The notes beneath the pieces are model-generated. The model worked only from the letters and a program-made list of their open reading frames with translations, did no database searches and had not been told where the DNA came from. The position numbers and the translations under genes are program-made. From assembly GCA_021372055.1 (NCBI GenBank), contig JAJFVB010000168.1:1-52434 (forward strand): a stretch of DNA of 52,434 bases, written 5' to 3'. Of this stretch, positions 32,538-41,766 are shown in pieces; the first letter of the stretch is position 1; each line of letters starts with the position of its first letter. Origin of the DNA: Desulfobacteraceae bacterium (GTDB taxonomy: Bacteria > Desulfobacterota > Syntrophobacteria > Syntrophobacterales > Syntrophobacteraceae).

Positions 32538-33343
32538 TTGCAACGCTTTGTTATCTGTGCGGGACTGTCGGCTACCTGGTCTACCTCTACCACGACCGGG
32601 AACGGATTCACTGGATTTCGTGGTCGGCCATGCTGATCGGAGCCGTCTTCCATGCGGGTGCGATTCTCATCCGTTCCGTGCAGATCGGACAGCTCGCGTT
32701 CACCACGGGTCAGGAGGCGATTTCCCTTTTCGCGTGGATGTTTGTGGCTACGTACCTCGTGCTGCAATTGCGGTTGCAGCTCCGCATCCTGGGCTCCTTC
32801 GTTTCCCCGCTCGCGGTCATTTTCATGCTTTCCACCTCGCTTCTGCCTTCCCAGATCCTGCCCAAGAGCGAGCTCTTCAAAAGCGGCTGGGTCATTTTGC
32901 ACGTTTCGACTCTTTTCCTGGCCAACGCCCTGTTCGCGCTCGCCTTCAGCGTCGCCATCATGTACCTGCTGCAGGAGCGCCATATCAAGAGGAAGAACTT
33001 CGGGTTCCTCTACATGAGGCTCCCCCCGCTTGAGAGGCTGGATTCCATCGGGCATCTGTGCCTCATAATCGGTTTCCCGCTGATGACCGGCGGCCTTGTG
33101 GCCGGGTTCGCCTACGCGAGCATCGTCTGGCAATCGCCCTGGAACTGGGACCCCAAGGAGATCCTCTCCATTGTGACCTGGATCATTTACGCGGTGCTCG
33201 TGCATGAGCGTCTCGCCGTGGGTTGGCGGGGACGCAGGGCCGCGTGGCTTGCGATTTTCGGTTTTTCGGTTATCCTTTTGACATTTATGGGCGCAAACCT
33301 GCTGCTGAAGGGACATCATTCCATTTATACAGGGAAGATGTGA
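32516..33343 (+). CDS. CcsA/HemX-family membrane protein
   Basis: A 275-residue protein with about eight hydrophobic helices and the Trp-rich haem-handling motif SPWNWDPKEILS near residue 205, a mark of the CcsA/ResC/CcmC family. It overlaps the siroheme synthase gene by 22 bp and its stop shares one base with the hemA start. In this position, next to hemA, the protein is often named HemX. A role in cytochrome c maturation (needed for DsrJ) or in control of glutamyl-tRNA reductase is possible; the family motif favours haem handling. Confidence 0.88.
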   Translation: MEALFLVIATLCYLCGTVGYLVYLYHDRERIHWISWSAMLIGAVFHAGAILIRSVQIGQLAFTTGQEAISLFAWMFVATYLVLQLRLQLRILGSFVSPLAVIFMLSTSLLPSQILPKSELFKSGWVILHVSTLFLANALFALAFSVAIMYLLQERHIKRKNFGFLYMRLPPLERLDSIGHLCLIIGFPLMTGGLVAGFAYASIVWQSPWNWDPKEILSIVTWIIYAVLVHERLAVGWRGRRAAWLAIFGFSVILLTFMGANLLLKGHHSIYTGKM

Positions 33344-34698
33344 TGTGTCATATAGTCCTTTTGGGGATGAATCACAAAACGGCTCCCGTCGAGATCCGGG
33401 AGCAACTCGCGGTTGCCTGCCGCCAGGAGGTGAATCCGCTCCACATGCTCCCGCGCATGGAGCATGTAGACGAGATGGTATTTCTTTCCACCTGCAATCG
33501 GGTGGAGTTTCTCTTCACCTGCAACAGCCTCCAGGACGGAATCCAAGAGGTGAAGACGCTGCTTCGGACCCACGTCGGGCTCCCGGTTTCCACTCCTCCG
33601 GACAACTATCTTTACGTCTACGAAAACATGGAGGCCGTGAAGCATCTTTTCATGGTGGCCTCGAGTCTTGACTCCATGGTGCTCGGGGAACCCCAGATCC
33701 TGGGACAGATGAAGGACGCCTACCGCGCCGCCGTCGAGTACAGGACGGTGAAGACCGTACTCAACCGGTTGCTCCACAAGGCCTTTTCGGTCGCCAAGCG
33801 TGTCAGGACCGAAACATGCATCGGATCTTGCGCCGTGTCGGTGAGCTATGCCGCTGTCGAGCTTGCCCGCAAAATTTTCGGGGATATCCGGGACAAGAAG
33901 GTCATGCTGATCGGCGCGGGGGAGATGGCCGAGCTTGCCGCCGAACATTTCCTGGCCCAGGGCGTACGCCAGCTTACGGTTGCCAACAGGACGCTTGAGC
34001 GCGCAATGGAACTGGCGGGAAAGTTCCGGGCCGAGACGGTTCCCTTCGATTGCTTCCTCGACGCGCTCAAAAGCATGGACATTGTTCTCTCCTCGACCGG
34101 GGCTCAGCAACCGATCATCCGGTACCAGGATGTCAGGTCGAGGATGCGCGAGCGGCGCAACAAACCGCTTTTTTTCATCGATATCGCCGTGCCCAGGGAC
34201 ATCGACCCGAAGGTGAACGAAATAGACAACGTCTACGTATACGATATAGACGACCTGCAGGGCGTGATCGACATCAATCGCGAGGAGCGCAGGAACCAGG
34301 CGCAGCTTGCGGAACACCTGATCGATGAGGAAACGATCAAATTCAAGCGGTGGATGAACACACTCAGCGCCGTTCCGACGATCATATCCCTCAGGGCGAA
34401 GGCGGAGACAATACGCCGGAATGAAATTCGCAAGACCTTTGCCCAGCTTCCCGATCTCAGCGAACGGGAACGCGAGGCAATTGAGATCCTTACCGAGTCC
34501 ATTATCAAAAAGTTTCTCCACGACCCGATCGTTTTCCTTAAGAAAAAGGCTCAACGGGGCACTCAGGCTACATTTATGGATTTCGCGCAACAGTTTTTCA
34601 ACCTGGAGGACGGAGACGGAGCGGATTCCTCCCCTCTGGCCCAGGATGCCGACATTGCTACGGAGAGTTCGAGCTTCCTCGAAAATGCAAAGAAGTAG
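33343..34698 (+). CDS. hemA: Glutamyl-tRNA reductase
   Basis: A 451-residue enzyme that reduces glutamyl-tRNA to glutamate-1-semialdehyde, the first step of the C5 pathway to haem, sirohaem and B12. It opens with LLGMNHKTAPVEIRE and has the catalytic Cys51 in LSTCNRVEF. It continues with MVLGEPQILGQMKDAY, the NADPH site VMLIGAGEMAELAAEHF and a helical dimerisation tail. ATG 33343 overlaps the stop of the previous gene (TGATG), a sign of coupling. Start choice over the earlier ATG at 33223 follows from homology. Confidence 0.97.
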   Translation: MCHIVLLGMNHKTAPVEIREQLAVACRQEVNPLHMLPRMEHVDEMVFLSTCNRVEFLFTCNSLQDGIQEVKTLLRTHVGLPVSTPPDNYLYVYENMEAVKHLFMVASSLDSMVLGEPQILGQMKDAYRAAVEYRTVKTVLNRLLHKAFSVAKRVRTETCIGSCAVSVSYAAVELARKIFGDIRDKKVMLIGAGEMAELAAEHFLAQGVRQLTVANRTLERAMELAGKFRAETVPFDCFLDALKSMDIVLSSTGAQQPIIRYQDVRSRMRERRNKPLFFIDIAVPRDIDPKVNEIDNVYVYDIDDLQGVIDINREERRNQAQLAEHLIDEETIKFKRWMNTLSAVPTIISLRAKAETIRRNEIRKTFAQLPDLSEREREAIEILTESIIKKFLHDPIVFLKKKAQRGTQATFMDFAQQFFNLEDGDGADSSPLAQDADIATESSSFLENAKK

Positions 34699-34707
34699 GG
34701 GGCCCAC

Positions 34708-35109
34708 ATGGCGGATATCATCGAATTCGGCAAAAAAGCCGATGATTTGAAGTCTGAACGGGAAACAAGCTTTCGCCAGCGCAAGATCGAAGCCCTGAGG
34801 AAAATATTCCAGTGCACGCGCTGCGTGCTGAAATGTTCCAAGTGCGGGGCGCAAATCGAGGAGCGCGCGGGGGAGCGCACCAAGTATGCCGCGCCGTACA
34901 CCTTCTGCAACTCCTGCCAGGCGGAATACGAAGAGTTCCGGGGGCGGGCGGGCGGGGCGCCCGGCGATCCATCCTGCTACTGGCATAACGACGCCTGGAT
35001 GCAGGTGTGGAACACCTGGCTCGAACATCAGAGGTCTCTTGACCGCTACAGACAGTCGAAGGAATTTCTACAACTCCTCGATGAAGTCGAAGAGCTGCTC
35101 AGGAAATAG
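34708..35109 (+). CDS. Conserved-looking Cys-rich hypothetical protein
   Basis: A 133-residue cytosolic protein I do not recognise. A basic helical N-terminal third is followed by three CxxC-like pairs, CTRC (36-39), CSKC (43-46) and CNSC (67-70), which could form a zinc ribbon or hold an iron-sulfur cluster. The C-terminal half is helical and Trp-rich (YWHNDAWMQVWNTWLEHQRS) and ends with a coiled-coil-like ELLRK. It begins 9 bp after hemA and ends 22 bp before tatA, so it is part of this operon. A role in cofactor or Tat-substrate maturation is only a guess. Confidence 0.75.
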   Translation: MADIIEFGKKADDLKSERETSFRQRKIEALRKIFQCTRCVLKCSKCGAQIEERAGERTKYAAPYTFCNSCQAEYEEFRGRAGGAPGDPSCYWHNDAWMQVWNTWLEHQRSLDRYRQSKEFLQLLDEVEELLRK

Positions 35110-35131
35110 TTTCGACACAAAGGAGGAGTCT

Positions 35132-35293
35132 ATGTTCTCAATGGGAATTGGCGAGATCGTACTGATACTGCTGGTGGTCATACTGCTTTTCGGCGCGCGC
35201 AAATTGCCCGAACTCGGCTCGGGGTTCGGCAGGGCGCTACAGAATTTCAAGAAGGAAACAAAGGACGTGGCGGGCGGCAAGGTCGAAGGCTAG
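35132..35293 (+). CDS. tatA: Sec-independent protein translocase TatA/E
   Basis: A 53-residue protein with one membrane helix (IGEIVLILLVVILLFG), the hinge ARKLPELGSGFGRAL and a short amphipathic, charged tail, the complete TatA plan. ATG 35132 follows a strong AGGAGGAG site; the longer frame from 34886 is not real. It would form the pore for folded, cofactor-bearing exports such as DsrO. No tatC is in the window. Confidence 0.93.
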   Translation: MFSMGIGEIVLILLVVILLFGARKLPELGSGFGRALQNFKKETKDVAGGKVEG

Positions 35294-35394
35294 CCCCGAT
35301 ACCGGCCGGTTCGGCACAGCGACCGGTGCGTCCGTATTTCGGGGAGCTGCGGGAATGTTTCCACGGGACGCCCACCCGCGCCCTCACGGGTTCG

Positions 35395-35533
35395 CGCTCT
35401 GGCGCTTGCGGCCCGGCCAACGGCTTGCCGCAAGCGCCAAAATGAGCAGCACGACTGCGTGTGGGGTGTGGGGAGCAGGCTCCCCACGGTCTGAAAGACC
35501 TGGTATCATCCTGAACGCGCATTGGCCTCAGGG
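35395..35533 (+). repeat. Structured intergenic repeat, copy D
   Basis: Includes an 11-bp perfect inverted repeat, GGCGCTTGCGG (35401-35411) and CCGCAAGCGCC (35428-35438). The box GCGCCAAAATGAGCAGCACG, the stem GTGGGGAGC/GCTCCCCAC and the tail CTGAACGCGCATTGG follow. Over the last 95 bases it closely follows copy A. The first hairpin of copy A is replaced by unrelated sequence, including a possible stem from CCCCGA (35295) to TCGGGG. It lies between convergent tatA and ssb. Confidence 0.82.
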
Positions 35534-35566
35534 GCACAGGGGAATCATTGCCCCGCTCTCTTTTTG
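35531..35566. terminator. Terminator-like hairpin between tatA and ssb
   Basis: GGGGCA (35531-35536) and TGCCCC (35549-35554) pair with a 12-nt loop, followed by GCTCTCTTTTT. It would end tatA transcription. The sequence resembles a shortened form of the first hairpin of repeat copies A-C read on the opposite strand. Confidence 0.45.
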
Positions 35567-35578
35567 CCTTGTGGATGA

Positions 35579-36046
35579 TCAGAACGGAATGTCGTCGTCC
35601 GGCTGGCCGGGATTTGGCGGCAATTCATCCGATGCGGTCCTTCCGCCGGGCCCGGCGCTTCTGGCAGAACCTCCCTGGAAGTTCCCCTGCGATTGCCCCT
35701 GCCCTTCGGCGCTTCCGAGCATTTGAATGTCTCTTGCGATTATTTCGGTCATATAACGCTTCTGGCCCTGGTCATCTTCCCACTGGTTCGTCCGGATGCT
35801 CCCCTCGACGAAAACCAAGCGGCCCTTGGCCAGATAGTTGCCGCAGAACTCAGCCATTTTGCCGAAGGCCACGATGCGGTGCCATTCGGTGCGGTCTTCC
35901 CATTTTCCTTCGCCCGCGGAAACCCTCTCGTCCGTGGCAATGCTGAATTTGGCCACCGCAAGCCCGCCTCCCGCGCTGTAGCGTATCTCCGGGTCCCGTC
36001 CCAGTCTTCCCACCAAGATAACCTTATTCACAGTGCCTTTTGCCAT
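35579..36046 (-). CDS. ssb: Single-stranded DNA-binding protein
   Basis: A 155-residue protein with the OB fold at the N-terminus (NKVILVGRLGRDPEIRYSAG, then WHRIVAFGKMAEFCGNYLAKG, then GSIRTNQWEDDQGQKRYMTE). A Gly/Gln-rich linker follows, and the acidic tip DDDIPF recruits partner proteins. Length is typical. It is transcribed away from plsC and converges with tatA. Confidence 0.97.
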   Translation of the reverse strand: MAKGTVNKVILVGRLGRDPEIRYSAGGGLAVAKFSIATDERVSAGEGKWEDRTEWHRIVAFGKMAEFCGNYLAKGRLVFVEGSIRTNQWEDDQGQKRYMTEIIARDIQMLGSAEGQGQSQGNFQGGSARSAGPGGRTASDELPPNPGQPDDDIPF

Positions 36047-36173
36047 GAGAATCCTTTCTTATTTCCGAGAGTATCGCGGTCCGCTTCGCCGCTCCCGCAT
36101 CGTCCGGTCGCCAGGCCCGAGCGCAAGTCCCGGACGGCTCGGAGCCGATTGCCTCCCCGCGCAAACTGCCGAT

Positions 36174-36201
36174 TGACTAGGGATGGGAAACAGTTTACAG
36201 T
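36174..36201 (+). promoter_or_regulatory. Promoter of plsC
   Basis: TTGACT (36174-36179) and TACAGT (36196-36201) are 16 bp apart, matching 5 of 6 and 4 of 6 consensus bases. Transcription would start about 65 nt before the plsC start codon. The rest of the 36047-36272 gap shows no other signal. Confidence 0.45.
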
Positions 36202-36272
36202 ACCAGACTGAAAATCACCAAATGTTTGTTTTCAATGCCTATTTCAATTTTCCCCAAGCCAACGGGAGAGAA

Positions 36273-37049
36273 ATGAAAATTTTCCGCTCAGTTTTCTTTT
36301 ACATTATTCTTTGTCTTTCCACCATAGTATTGGGGACAATCGCCATAGCCGGTTCCTTTATCACAAGGCACTGGCCGAACAGGCTGGCCTGGCTGTGGGG
36401 GGGCATCAATCTCTGGGCCGCGGGGGCGAAGGTCCGTGTGAGCGGGCTCGAGAATATCGACAGTACCGGGCCGTACATATTCGTGAGCAACCACCAGGGC
36501 TGGTTCGACATTTTCGCAGCCCTGAACAAGATACCGATCTACTTCAGCTGGCTTGCCAAGGAAGAACTCTTCAAGATTCCCATCCTGGGACGCGCCATGC
36601 ACTCCGCGGGCTATATTTCGATCGACCGCAGCGATCATAGAAAAGCCCTGGTGAGCATGCACAAGGCGGCGGAGATCATCCGCCAGGGGACTTCCGTCTT
36701 TATTTTTCCCGAAGGCACGAGAAGCCCCGACGGCATCTTGCGCGAGTTCAAGAAGGGCGGATTTGTCCTGGCCGCCAAATCCCGGCAGCCCGTCGTTCCG
36801 GTGAGCATCAGCGGTTCGTATAAGATCCTGCCGAAGAGCAGCTGGCTGATTCATCCGGGAGAAATCCGGTTCACCATCTCCGCGCCTATTTTCTGCGAAG
36901 GCGCCGACTCGAAGAGCCGGGATGTTCTTCTCGAAAAGGTCCGCGAAAAAATCCGGAGCAATTTGGCCGCGGAAGAGGCGGGAAGCGACATTCCCGAGGC
37001 CGGGGCGGATGATATCCGGAACGGGAGTGCATCCTCACGCAATGTGTGA
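36273..37049 (+). CDS. plsC: 1-acylglycerol-3-phosphate acyltransferase
   Basis: A 258-residue acyltransferase that makes phosphatidic acid. It has an N-terminal membrane helix (SVFFYIILCLSTIVLGTIAI), the catalytic HX4D motif NHQGWFD (His74, Asp79), and IFPEGTRSPDGI, which binds the glycerol phosphate. ATG 36273 follows GGGAGAG; the frame upstream is not needed. It overlaps the RNase J gene by 8 bp. Confidence 0.93.
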   Translation: MKIFRSVFFYIILCLSTIVLGTIAIAGSFITRHWPNRLAWLWGGINLWAAGAKVRVSGLENIDSTGPYIFVSNHQGWFDIFAALNKIPIYFSWLAKEELFKIPILGRAMHSAGYISIDRSDHRKALVSMHKAAEIIRQGTSVFIFPEGTRSPDGILREFKKGGFVLAAKSRQPVVPVSISGSYKILPKSSWLIHPGEIRFTISAPIFCEGADSKSRDVLLEKVREKIRSNLAAEEAGSDIPEAGADDIRNGSASSRNV

Positions 37050-38718
37050 CAAACAGACAGAACCCGCGCTGAAGATCATACCCCTCGGAGGTCTTGGAGA
37101 AATCGGCCTGAACATGATGGTCTACGAGTACGGCGATACGATCGTGCTCGTGGACGCCGGGCTTATGTTCCCCGAGGAGGAAATGCTCGGGGTGGACATC
37201 GTGATCCCCGATTTCACCTACCTTCTGAGGAACCGGGACCGCGTGGCGGCCCTCGTCCTCACGCACGGCCACGAAGATCACATCGGCGCGATACCGTTTC
37301 TGATTCGGGAACTGCCTTTGCCCATCTACGGGACGGCGCTGACCCTTGCGCTCGTTCGGGAGAAGCTCCGGGAGTACAACCTGCTGGAACGGGCCGAGCT
37401 CATCCAGATCGCGCCGCGCGAGGTGATCGAGATCGGGCCGTTTTCCATCGAGTTCATCCGCGTCTGCCACTCTATCCCCGATGGAGTCGGGCTCGCGGTG
37501 CGCACGCCCGTCGGAGTGGTCATACACTCGGGAGACTTTAAGATCGACAACACGCCGGTTGACGGCAAGAAGTTCGACATTGCCCGGATCGGCTCCTACG
37601 GCGAAGATGGAGTTCTCGCGCTGCTCTCCGATTCCACCAATGTCGAACGCGAGGGATATACCATCTCGGAGAGGCAGGTGGGCCAGACCCTCCGGAGCAT
37701 CTTCCAGGAGAAGCAGGGCCGCATTATCGTTGCGGTTTTCGCTAGCAACCTGCACAGGATGCAGCAGGTCATCCATATCGCCCGGGAGTTCGGCCGAAAG
37801 GTGCTCCTGAACGGCAAGTCGATGATAACCAATGTGCGGCTTGCGCGCGAACTCGGATACATCGACTTCACGGCCGAAGATGAAATTTCCCTTCAGGATC
37901 TCCAGTACATGCCGGATTCCCAGGTCCTGATGCTCACGACCGGAACCCAGGGCGAGCCCATGAGCGCCCTCAGCCGGATGGCCTTCAACGATCACAAGAA
38001 GCTGAAGGTAAAGGAGGGCGACACTATCGTCCTCTCCTCGCGCTTCATCCCGGGAAATGAGCGCACCATTCAAAACATCATCAACCACCTCTGCCGCAAC
38101 GGTGCGGACGTCATTCACGAGCAGGTAAAAGACATTCATGTCTCCGGGCACGCCTACCAGGAAGAGCTCAAGATCCTGATCAATATGGTCCAGCCCCGCT
38201 ATTTCATACCCGTTCACGGCGAATACCGTCACCTGGTAAAGCACCGCAAGCTTGCCATGTCTCTCGGGATTCCCGAAGAACGCTGTTTTGTCGTCGAGAA
38301 CGGCAGCGCGATTTCCTTTACCCCCGACGCGGTCGTGGCAAGGGATTCCGTCGAAACCGGACGGGTTTTCGTGGACGGCAAGGGAGTGGGCGACGTGGGG
38401 GGGTTGGTCCTGCGCGACCGCAGGCACTTGTCCGAAGACGGGCTTGTCATCGCATCGCTTGTAATAAACAAGGCCACGAACGAACTCGTCAGCGGGCCGG
38501 ACGTCTTCAGCAGGGGGTTCATCCACGAGGAGACCAAGCCCGAGATCCTCTATGAGGCCAAGTGCATCATCTTCGAATGCATCGACAGGCTCATGGCGGA
38601 GGTTCAGGAACTTGACTGCACGACCCTTCAGGAGGATATTCGCCGCGAGCTGAAACGATTCTTCAACCGGACGCTCGAACGGAGACCGGTCATTTACCCG
38701 ATAGTCGTAGAGATTTAA
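37042..38718 (+). CDS. rnj: Ribonuclease J
   Basis: A 558-residue metallo-beta-lactamase/beta-CASP RNase. The metal-binding motif HGHEDH is at residues 75-80, and IHSGDFKID and TGTQGEPMSALSRMA follow, with a GHAYQEELK and FIPVHGEYRHL region typical of RNase J. The protein should act as endo- and 5'-exonuclease in mRNA decay and rRNA maturation. ATG 37042 lies within the end of plsC, suggesting coupling; its ribosome site is weak. Confidence 0.95.
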   Translation: MCDKQTEPALKIIPLGGLGEIGLNMMVYEYGDTIVLVDAGLMFPEEEMLGVDIVIPDFTYLLRNRDRVAALVLTHGHEDHIGAIPFLIRELPLPIYGTALTLALVREKLREYNLLERAELIQIAPREVIEIGPFSIEFIRVCHSIPDGVGLAVRTPVGVVIHSGDFKIDNTPVDGKKFDIARIGSYGEDGVLALLSDSTNVEREGYTISERQVGQTLRSIFQEKQGRIIVAVFASNLHRMQQVIHIAREFGRKVLLNGKSMITNVRLARELGYIDFTAEDEISLQDLQYMPDSQVLMLTTGTQGEPMSALSRMAFNDHKKLKVKEGDTIVLSSRFIPGNERTIQNIINHLCRNGADVIHEQVKDIHVSGHAYQEELKILINMVQPRYFIPVHGEYRHLVKHRKLAMSLGIPEERCFVVENGSAISFTPDAVVARDSVETGRVFVDGKGVGDVGGLVLRDRRHLSEDGLVIASLVINKATNELVSGPDVFSRGFIHEETKPEILYEAKCIIFECIDRLMAEVQELDCTTLQEDIRRELKRFFNRTLERRPVIYPIVVEI

Positions 38719-38743
38719 ACTTTCCGAGAACACGCCGCCCGCG

Positions 38744-38768
38744 ACCGGCCCCGAAGTTCGGGACCGGT
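38744..38768. repeat. Inverted repeat between rnj and ftsK
   Basis: ACCGGCCCCGAA and TTCGGGACCGGT pair over 11 of 12 positions around one base. No T-run follows. It may be a weak terminator of rnj or a processing hairpin. Confidence 0.5.
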
Positions 38769-38805
38769 GCGGTGCTCCCGTCATTCGAATCACCCGAGGT
38801 TGCGG

Positions 38806-41007
38806 ATGGATCGCAAGAAACACGAAATATGGGCTTTATGCGTCCTGACCTGCTCCCTGCTCCTCCTGTTCAGCATTTTCTCCTACAGCTCCCAGGACCG
38901 CACGATATTCAACGCATCCAGTGCTTCGGCGACGCCCCACAACCTGGTCGGTTCTTTCGGAGCCCACCTCGCCTGGCCCTTCATGTTCCTGTTGGGCATC
39001 GGTTCCTACGGTCTGGTCTTCGCCGGAGTGTGGGCGAGCCGCAGGCTCTTTAAAGGCGAGGGATTCGATCGCGCGTGGGTTCTCTTCATGGGGATCACAC
39101 TTCTGATCCTGAGCGTGATGACCTTTTTCGCGCTGCATTGGCCAAAGTTTTCCCTGTGGGGACAGACATTCGAAACCGGCGGAAAGCTGGGAACCGCACT
39201 GGCGATGTTCCTCGACAGCAGGTTTTATCCCACGGGGTCCCACATACTGCTCATCGGGGTGTTTTTCATAGCGCTGCTCATGGCGACGCCCCTCACGATT
39301 TCGGCAACTTACGAGTGGCTCGCGCGAGCCTGGGGAGCACTTCTCGACCGCATTTTCCGATCCGAAGAACAAACGGAGGAGTCTTCGCCCGAATCGCCGG
39401 TCGATGACGACGAGCGTCCCCGCCCCCAGCGTCCCAAGAAGGAAAAAACGGCCGCCTTCGCCACCGTCCCGACTCAGATGATCATGAAAACAGCGGCGAG
39501 GAAGGAGACCGAACTGCACATGTCCGTCCCGGACTCGCCCGGACAATATGTCCTGCCCCCGACGGAACTTCTGGACGTCTACGAGACCGAGACCAGCAAG
39601 CCTGACTGGAAGCGTCTCGAGCAAAGCGCTTCGGTCCTCGAGGAAAAGCTCGCCGATTTCGGAGTCCAGGGGAAAGTGGTGGGCATAAATCCCGGCCCCG
39701 TGATCACGATGTTCGAGTATGCCCCGGCCCCCGGCATCAAGATCAGCAGGGTCGTAGGCCTTGCAGACGACCTTTCGATGGCCCTTAAAGCCATTTCCAT
39801 ACGCGTCGCCGGCCCGATTCCCGGGAAGGCCGCCATCGGCATCGAAGTCCCCAACCAGAAGCGGGAACTCGTATCGGTCAGGGCCGTTTTTGAAGCCGAT
39901 ATCTTCACCGCCGCCACTCTGCCTCTTACCATGGCGCTGGGTAAGGATACCTACGGAAAGCCCGTGGTGGCGAACCTCGGCAGGATGCCTCACCTGCTCA
40001 TAGCGGGCGCGACGGGAACCGGGAAGAGCGTCTGTCTCAATACGGTTTTGTGCAGCCTCCTCTATCGCAACACGCCGGAGGACCTTCGGCTCCTGCTGAT
40101 CGACCCCAAGAGAATCGAACTCAGCACCTATGAAGGCATTCCGCAGTTGATTCACCCCGTGGTGACCGACGCCAAAGTGGCGACCCGCGCTCTGCGCTGG
40201 GCCGTTGAGGAGATGGAACTCCGATACCGGCTGCTGGAAGAAAAGAAGGTGCGCAATATCGAGGACTACAATCGCGTGCTCGCAAAAGAGCGGTCCGCGA
40301 AACCCAAAGGCAGGGACCCGGATGAGGAACCTCCCGCGGAATCGGAACTTCCGCACCACAGGCTGCCCTACGTGGTCATCGTCATGGATGAGCTGGCCGA
40401 CCTCATGATGGTCGCCTCCCGCGAGGTGGAAGAGTCCATAACCCGCCTTGCTCAGAAGGCGCGCGCCGCGGGCATCCATCTCATTTTGGCGACGCAGAGG
40501 CCATCTGTCGACGTCATCACGGGAATCATCAAGGCCAATATATCCACGAGGATTTCTTTCCAGGTGTCGTCCAAGATCGACTCGAGGACAATCCTTGACG
40601 GGTCGGGGGCCGAAGCGCTGCTCGGTTCCGGGGATATGCTCTTTCTAGCTCCGGGAACGGCCAAGCTCCAGCGCATTCACGGCGCTTTCATTTCCGACGG
40701 GGAAGTAACACGGGTGACCGACCACTGGAAAGCGCAGAAGCTGCTGGAAGACCCGCTCAAGGAAAGGGTCGACCTGCGTGAAGACGCGGGTAACGGCGAT
40801 ATCGACGACGCGGAACTGGACGCGAAATACGATGAGGCCGTGGACCTCGTCCTGGAAACCCGGCAGGCTTCCATATCGATGATTCAAAGACGGCTCCGTG
40901 TCGGCTACAACCGCGCCGCCCGGATGATCGAGGTCATGGAACAGCAGGGGATCGTTTCACCATCTGACGGAGTCAAGCCCAGGGAAGTGCTGGGTAGGCG
41001 AAAATAG
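38806..41007 (+). CDS. ftsK: DNA translocase FtsK/SpoIIIE
   Basis: A 733-residue protein, short for the family owing to a brief linker. Four hydrophobic N-terminal helices are followed by an acidic/basic linker (about 195-245). The motor has Walker A AGATGTGKSVCLN and Walker B VVIVMDELADLMM, with HLILATQRPSVDVITG. The C-terminal gamma winged-helix domain (SMIQRRLRVGYNRAARMIE) reads KOPS-type signals. It moves chromosome ends at division. ATG 38806 follows CGAGGT. It is followed 12 bp later by lolA. Confidence 0.95.
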   Translation: MDRKKHEIWALCVLTCSLLLLFSIFSYSSQDRTIFNASSASATPHNLVGSFGAHLAWPFMFLLGIGSYGLVFAGVWASRRLFKGEGFDRAWVLFMGITLLILSVMTFFALHWPKFSLWGQTFETGGKLGTALAMFLDSRFYPTGSHILLIGVFFIALLMATPLTISATYEWLARAWGALLDRIFRSEEQTEESSPESPVDDDERPRPQRPKKEKTAAFATVPTQMIMKTAARKETELHMSVPDSPGQYVLPPTELLDVYETETSKPDWKRLEQSASVLEEKLADFGVQGKVVGINPGPVITMFEYAPAPGIKISRVVGLADDLSMALKAISIRVAGPIPGKAAIGIEVPNQKRELVSVRAVFEADIFTAATLPLTMALGKDTYGKPVVANLGRMPHLLIAGATGTGKSVCLNTVLCSLLYRNTPEDLRLLLIDPKRIELSTYEGIPQLIHPVVTDAKVATRALRWAVEEMELRYRLLEEKKVRNIEDYNRVLAKERSAKPKGRDPDEEPPAESELPHHRLPYVVIVMDELADLMMVASREVEESITRLAQKARAAGIHLILATQRPSVDVITGIIKANISTRISFQVSSKIDSRTILDGSGAEALLGSGDMLFLAPGTAKLQRIHGAFISDGEVTRVTDHWKAQKLLEDPLKERVDLREDAGNGDIDDAELDAKYDEAVDLVLETRQASISMIQRRLRVGYNRAARMIEVMEQQGIVSPSDGVKPREVLGRRK

Positions 41008-41019
41008 CAAGGAGTTCCA

Positions 41020-41763
41020 ATGGATTACGGAATGAGACGTTTTGCGCCGGCGATCCTCGCCGGTTTGCTCTGCGTGTTTTTCGCCCAGGCCGCGACGGCC
41101 GCTTCGAGCAGCCCCATGCTCGGGGAGATTCTCAACAAGACCGAGGCGAATTATTCCAAAATACAGGCGTTCACCGCGACATTCCGGCAGCAGACGACTT
41201 CGTCCGCCGCGGGAACGGTCACTCCGGCCGAGGCGCATGGAAGGCTCTATTACGCCAAGCCCCGCCAGGTGCGCTGGGAATACGACAAGCCCGAGGAACA
41301 GGTCTTCGTCGCAAACGACAAGCATGCGTGGCTGTATGTGCCCGCCGAAAAGCAGATTTCTCTTTTCGACGCGGGCAATCTCTTTGCCTCGCCGCTCGCG
41401 CGGACGTTCTTCGACGGAGCGGTCGGGCTGAAAAATCATTTCGACATCACGCTCGACGCCGGACAGTCCAACAAGAAAGCGGCCGTGCTCAAGCTCGTTC
41501 CGAAGAAGGATGATCCCAGCATCAAACTCCTTTCCCTGTGGATAAACCTTCAGGATTACAGGATCTACCAGATCGAGAGCAAAGACATCCTGGGCAATAC
41601 GAACAGGATCGCCCTCGATTCGTTTACACCGCGTCCAAGCCTTGACACCAAGCTTTTTCAATTTGACGTGCCGCCGTCGGCCAAGGTGTTCGACGCGGAG
41701 GGTCGCGAGTTCTCCAAGTCCGATATCGAACAGCTGAGAAACACGATCGGCTCGGGAAGATAA
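41020..41763 (+). CDS. lolA: Outer-membrane lipoprotein carrier LolA
   Basis: A 247-residue periplasmic protein. The signal peptide (FAPAILAGLLCVFFAQAATA) is followed by a beta-barrel half-fold with IQAFTATFRQQT, GRLYYAKPRQVRWEYDKPEEQ and FVANDKHAWLYVPAEKQI, the usual LolA sequence. It carries lipoproteins from the inner to the outer membrane. A start five codons in (41032) is possible. The ftsK-lolA order is common in Gram-negative bacteria. Confidence 0.92.
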   Translation: MDYGMRRFAPAILAGLLCVFFAQAATAASSSPMLGEILNKTEANYSKIQAFTATFRQQTTSSAAGTVTPAEAHGRLYYAKPRQVRWEYDKPEEQVFVANDKHAWLYVPAEKQISLFDAGNLFASPLARTFFDGAVGLKNHFDITLDAGQSNKKAAVLKLVPKKDDPSIKLLSLWINLQDYRIYQIESKDILGNTNRIALDSFTPRPSLDTKLFQFDVPPSAKVFDAEGREFSKSDIEQLRNTIGSGR

Positions 41764-41766
41764 ACG

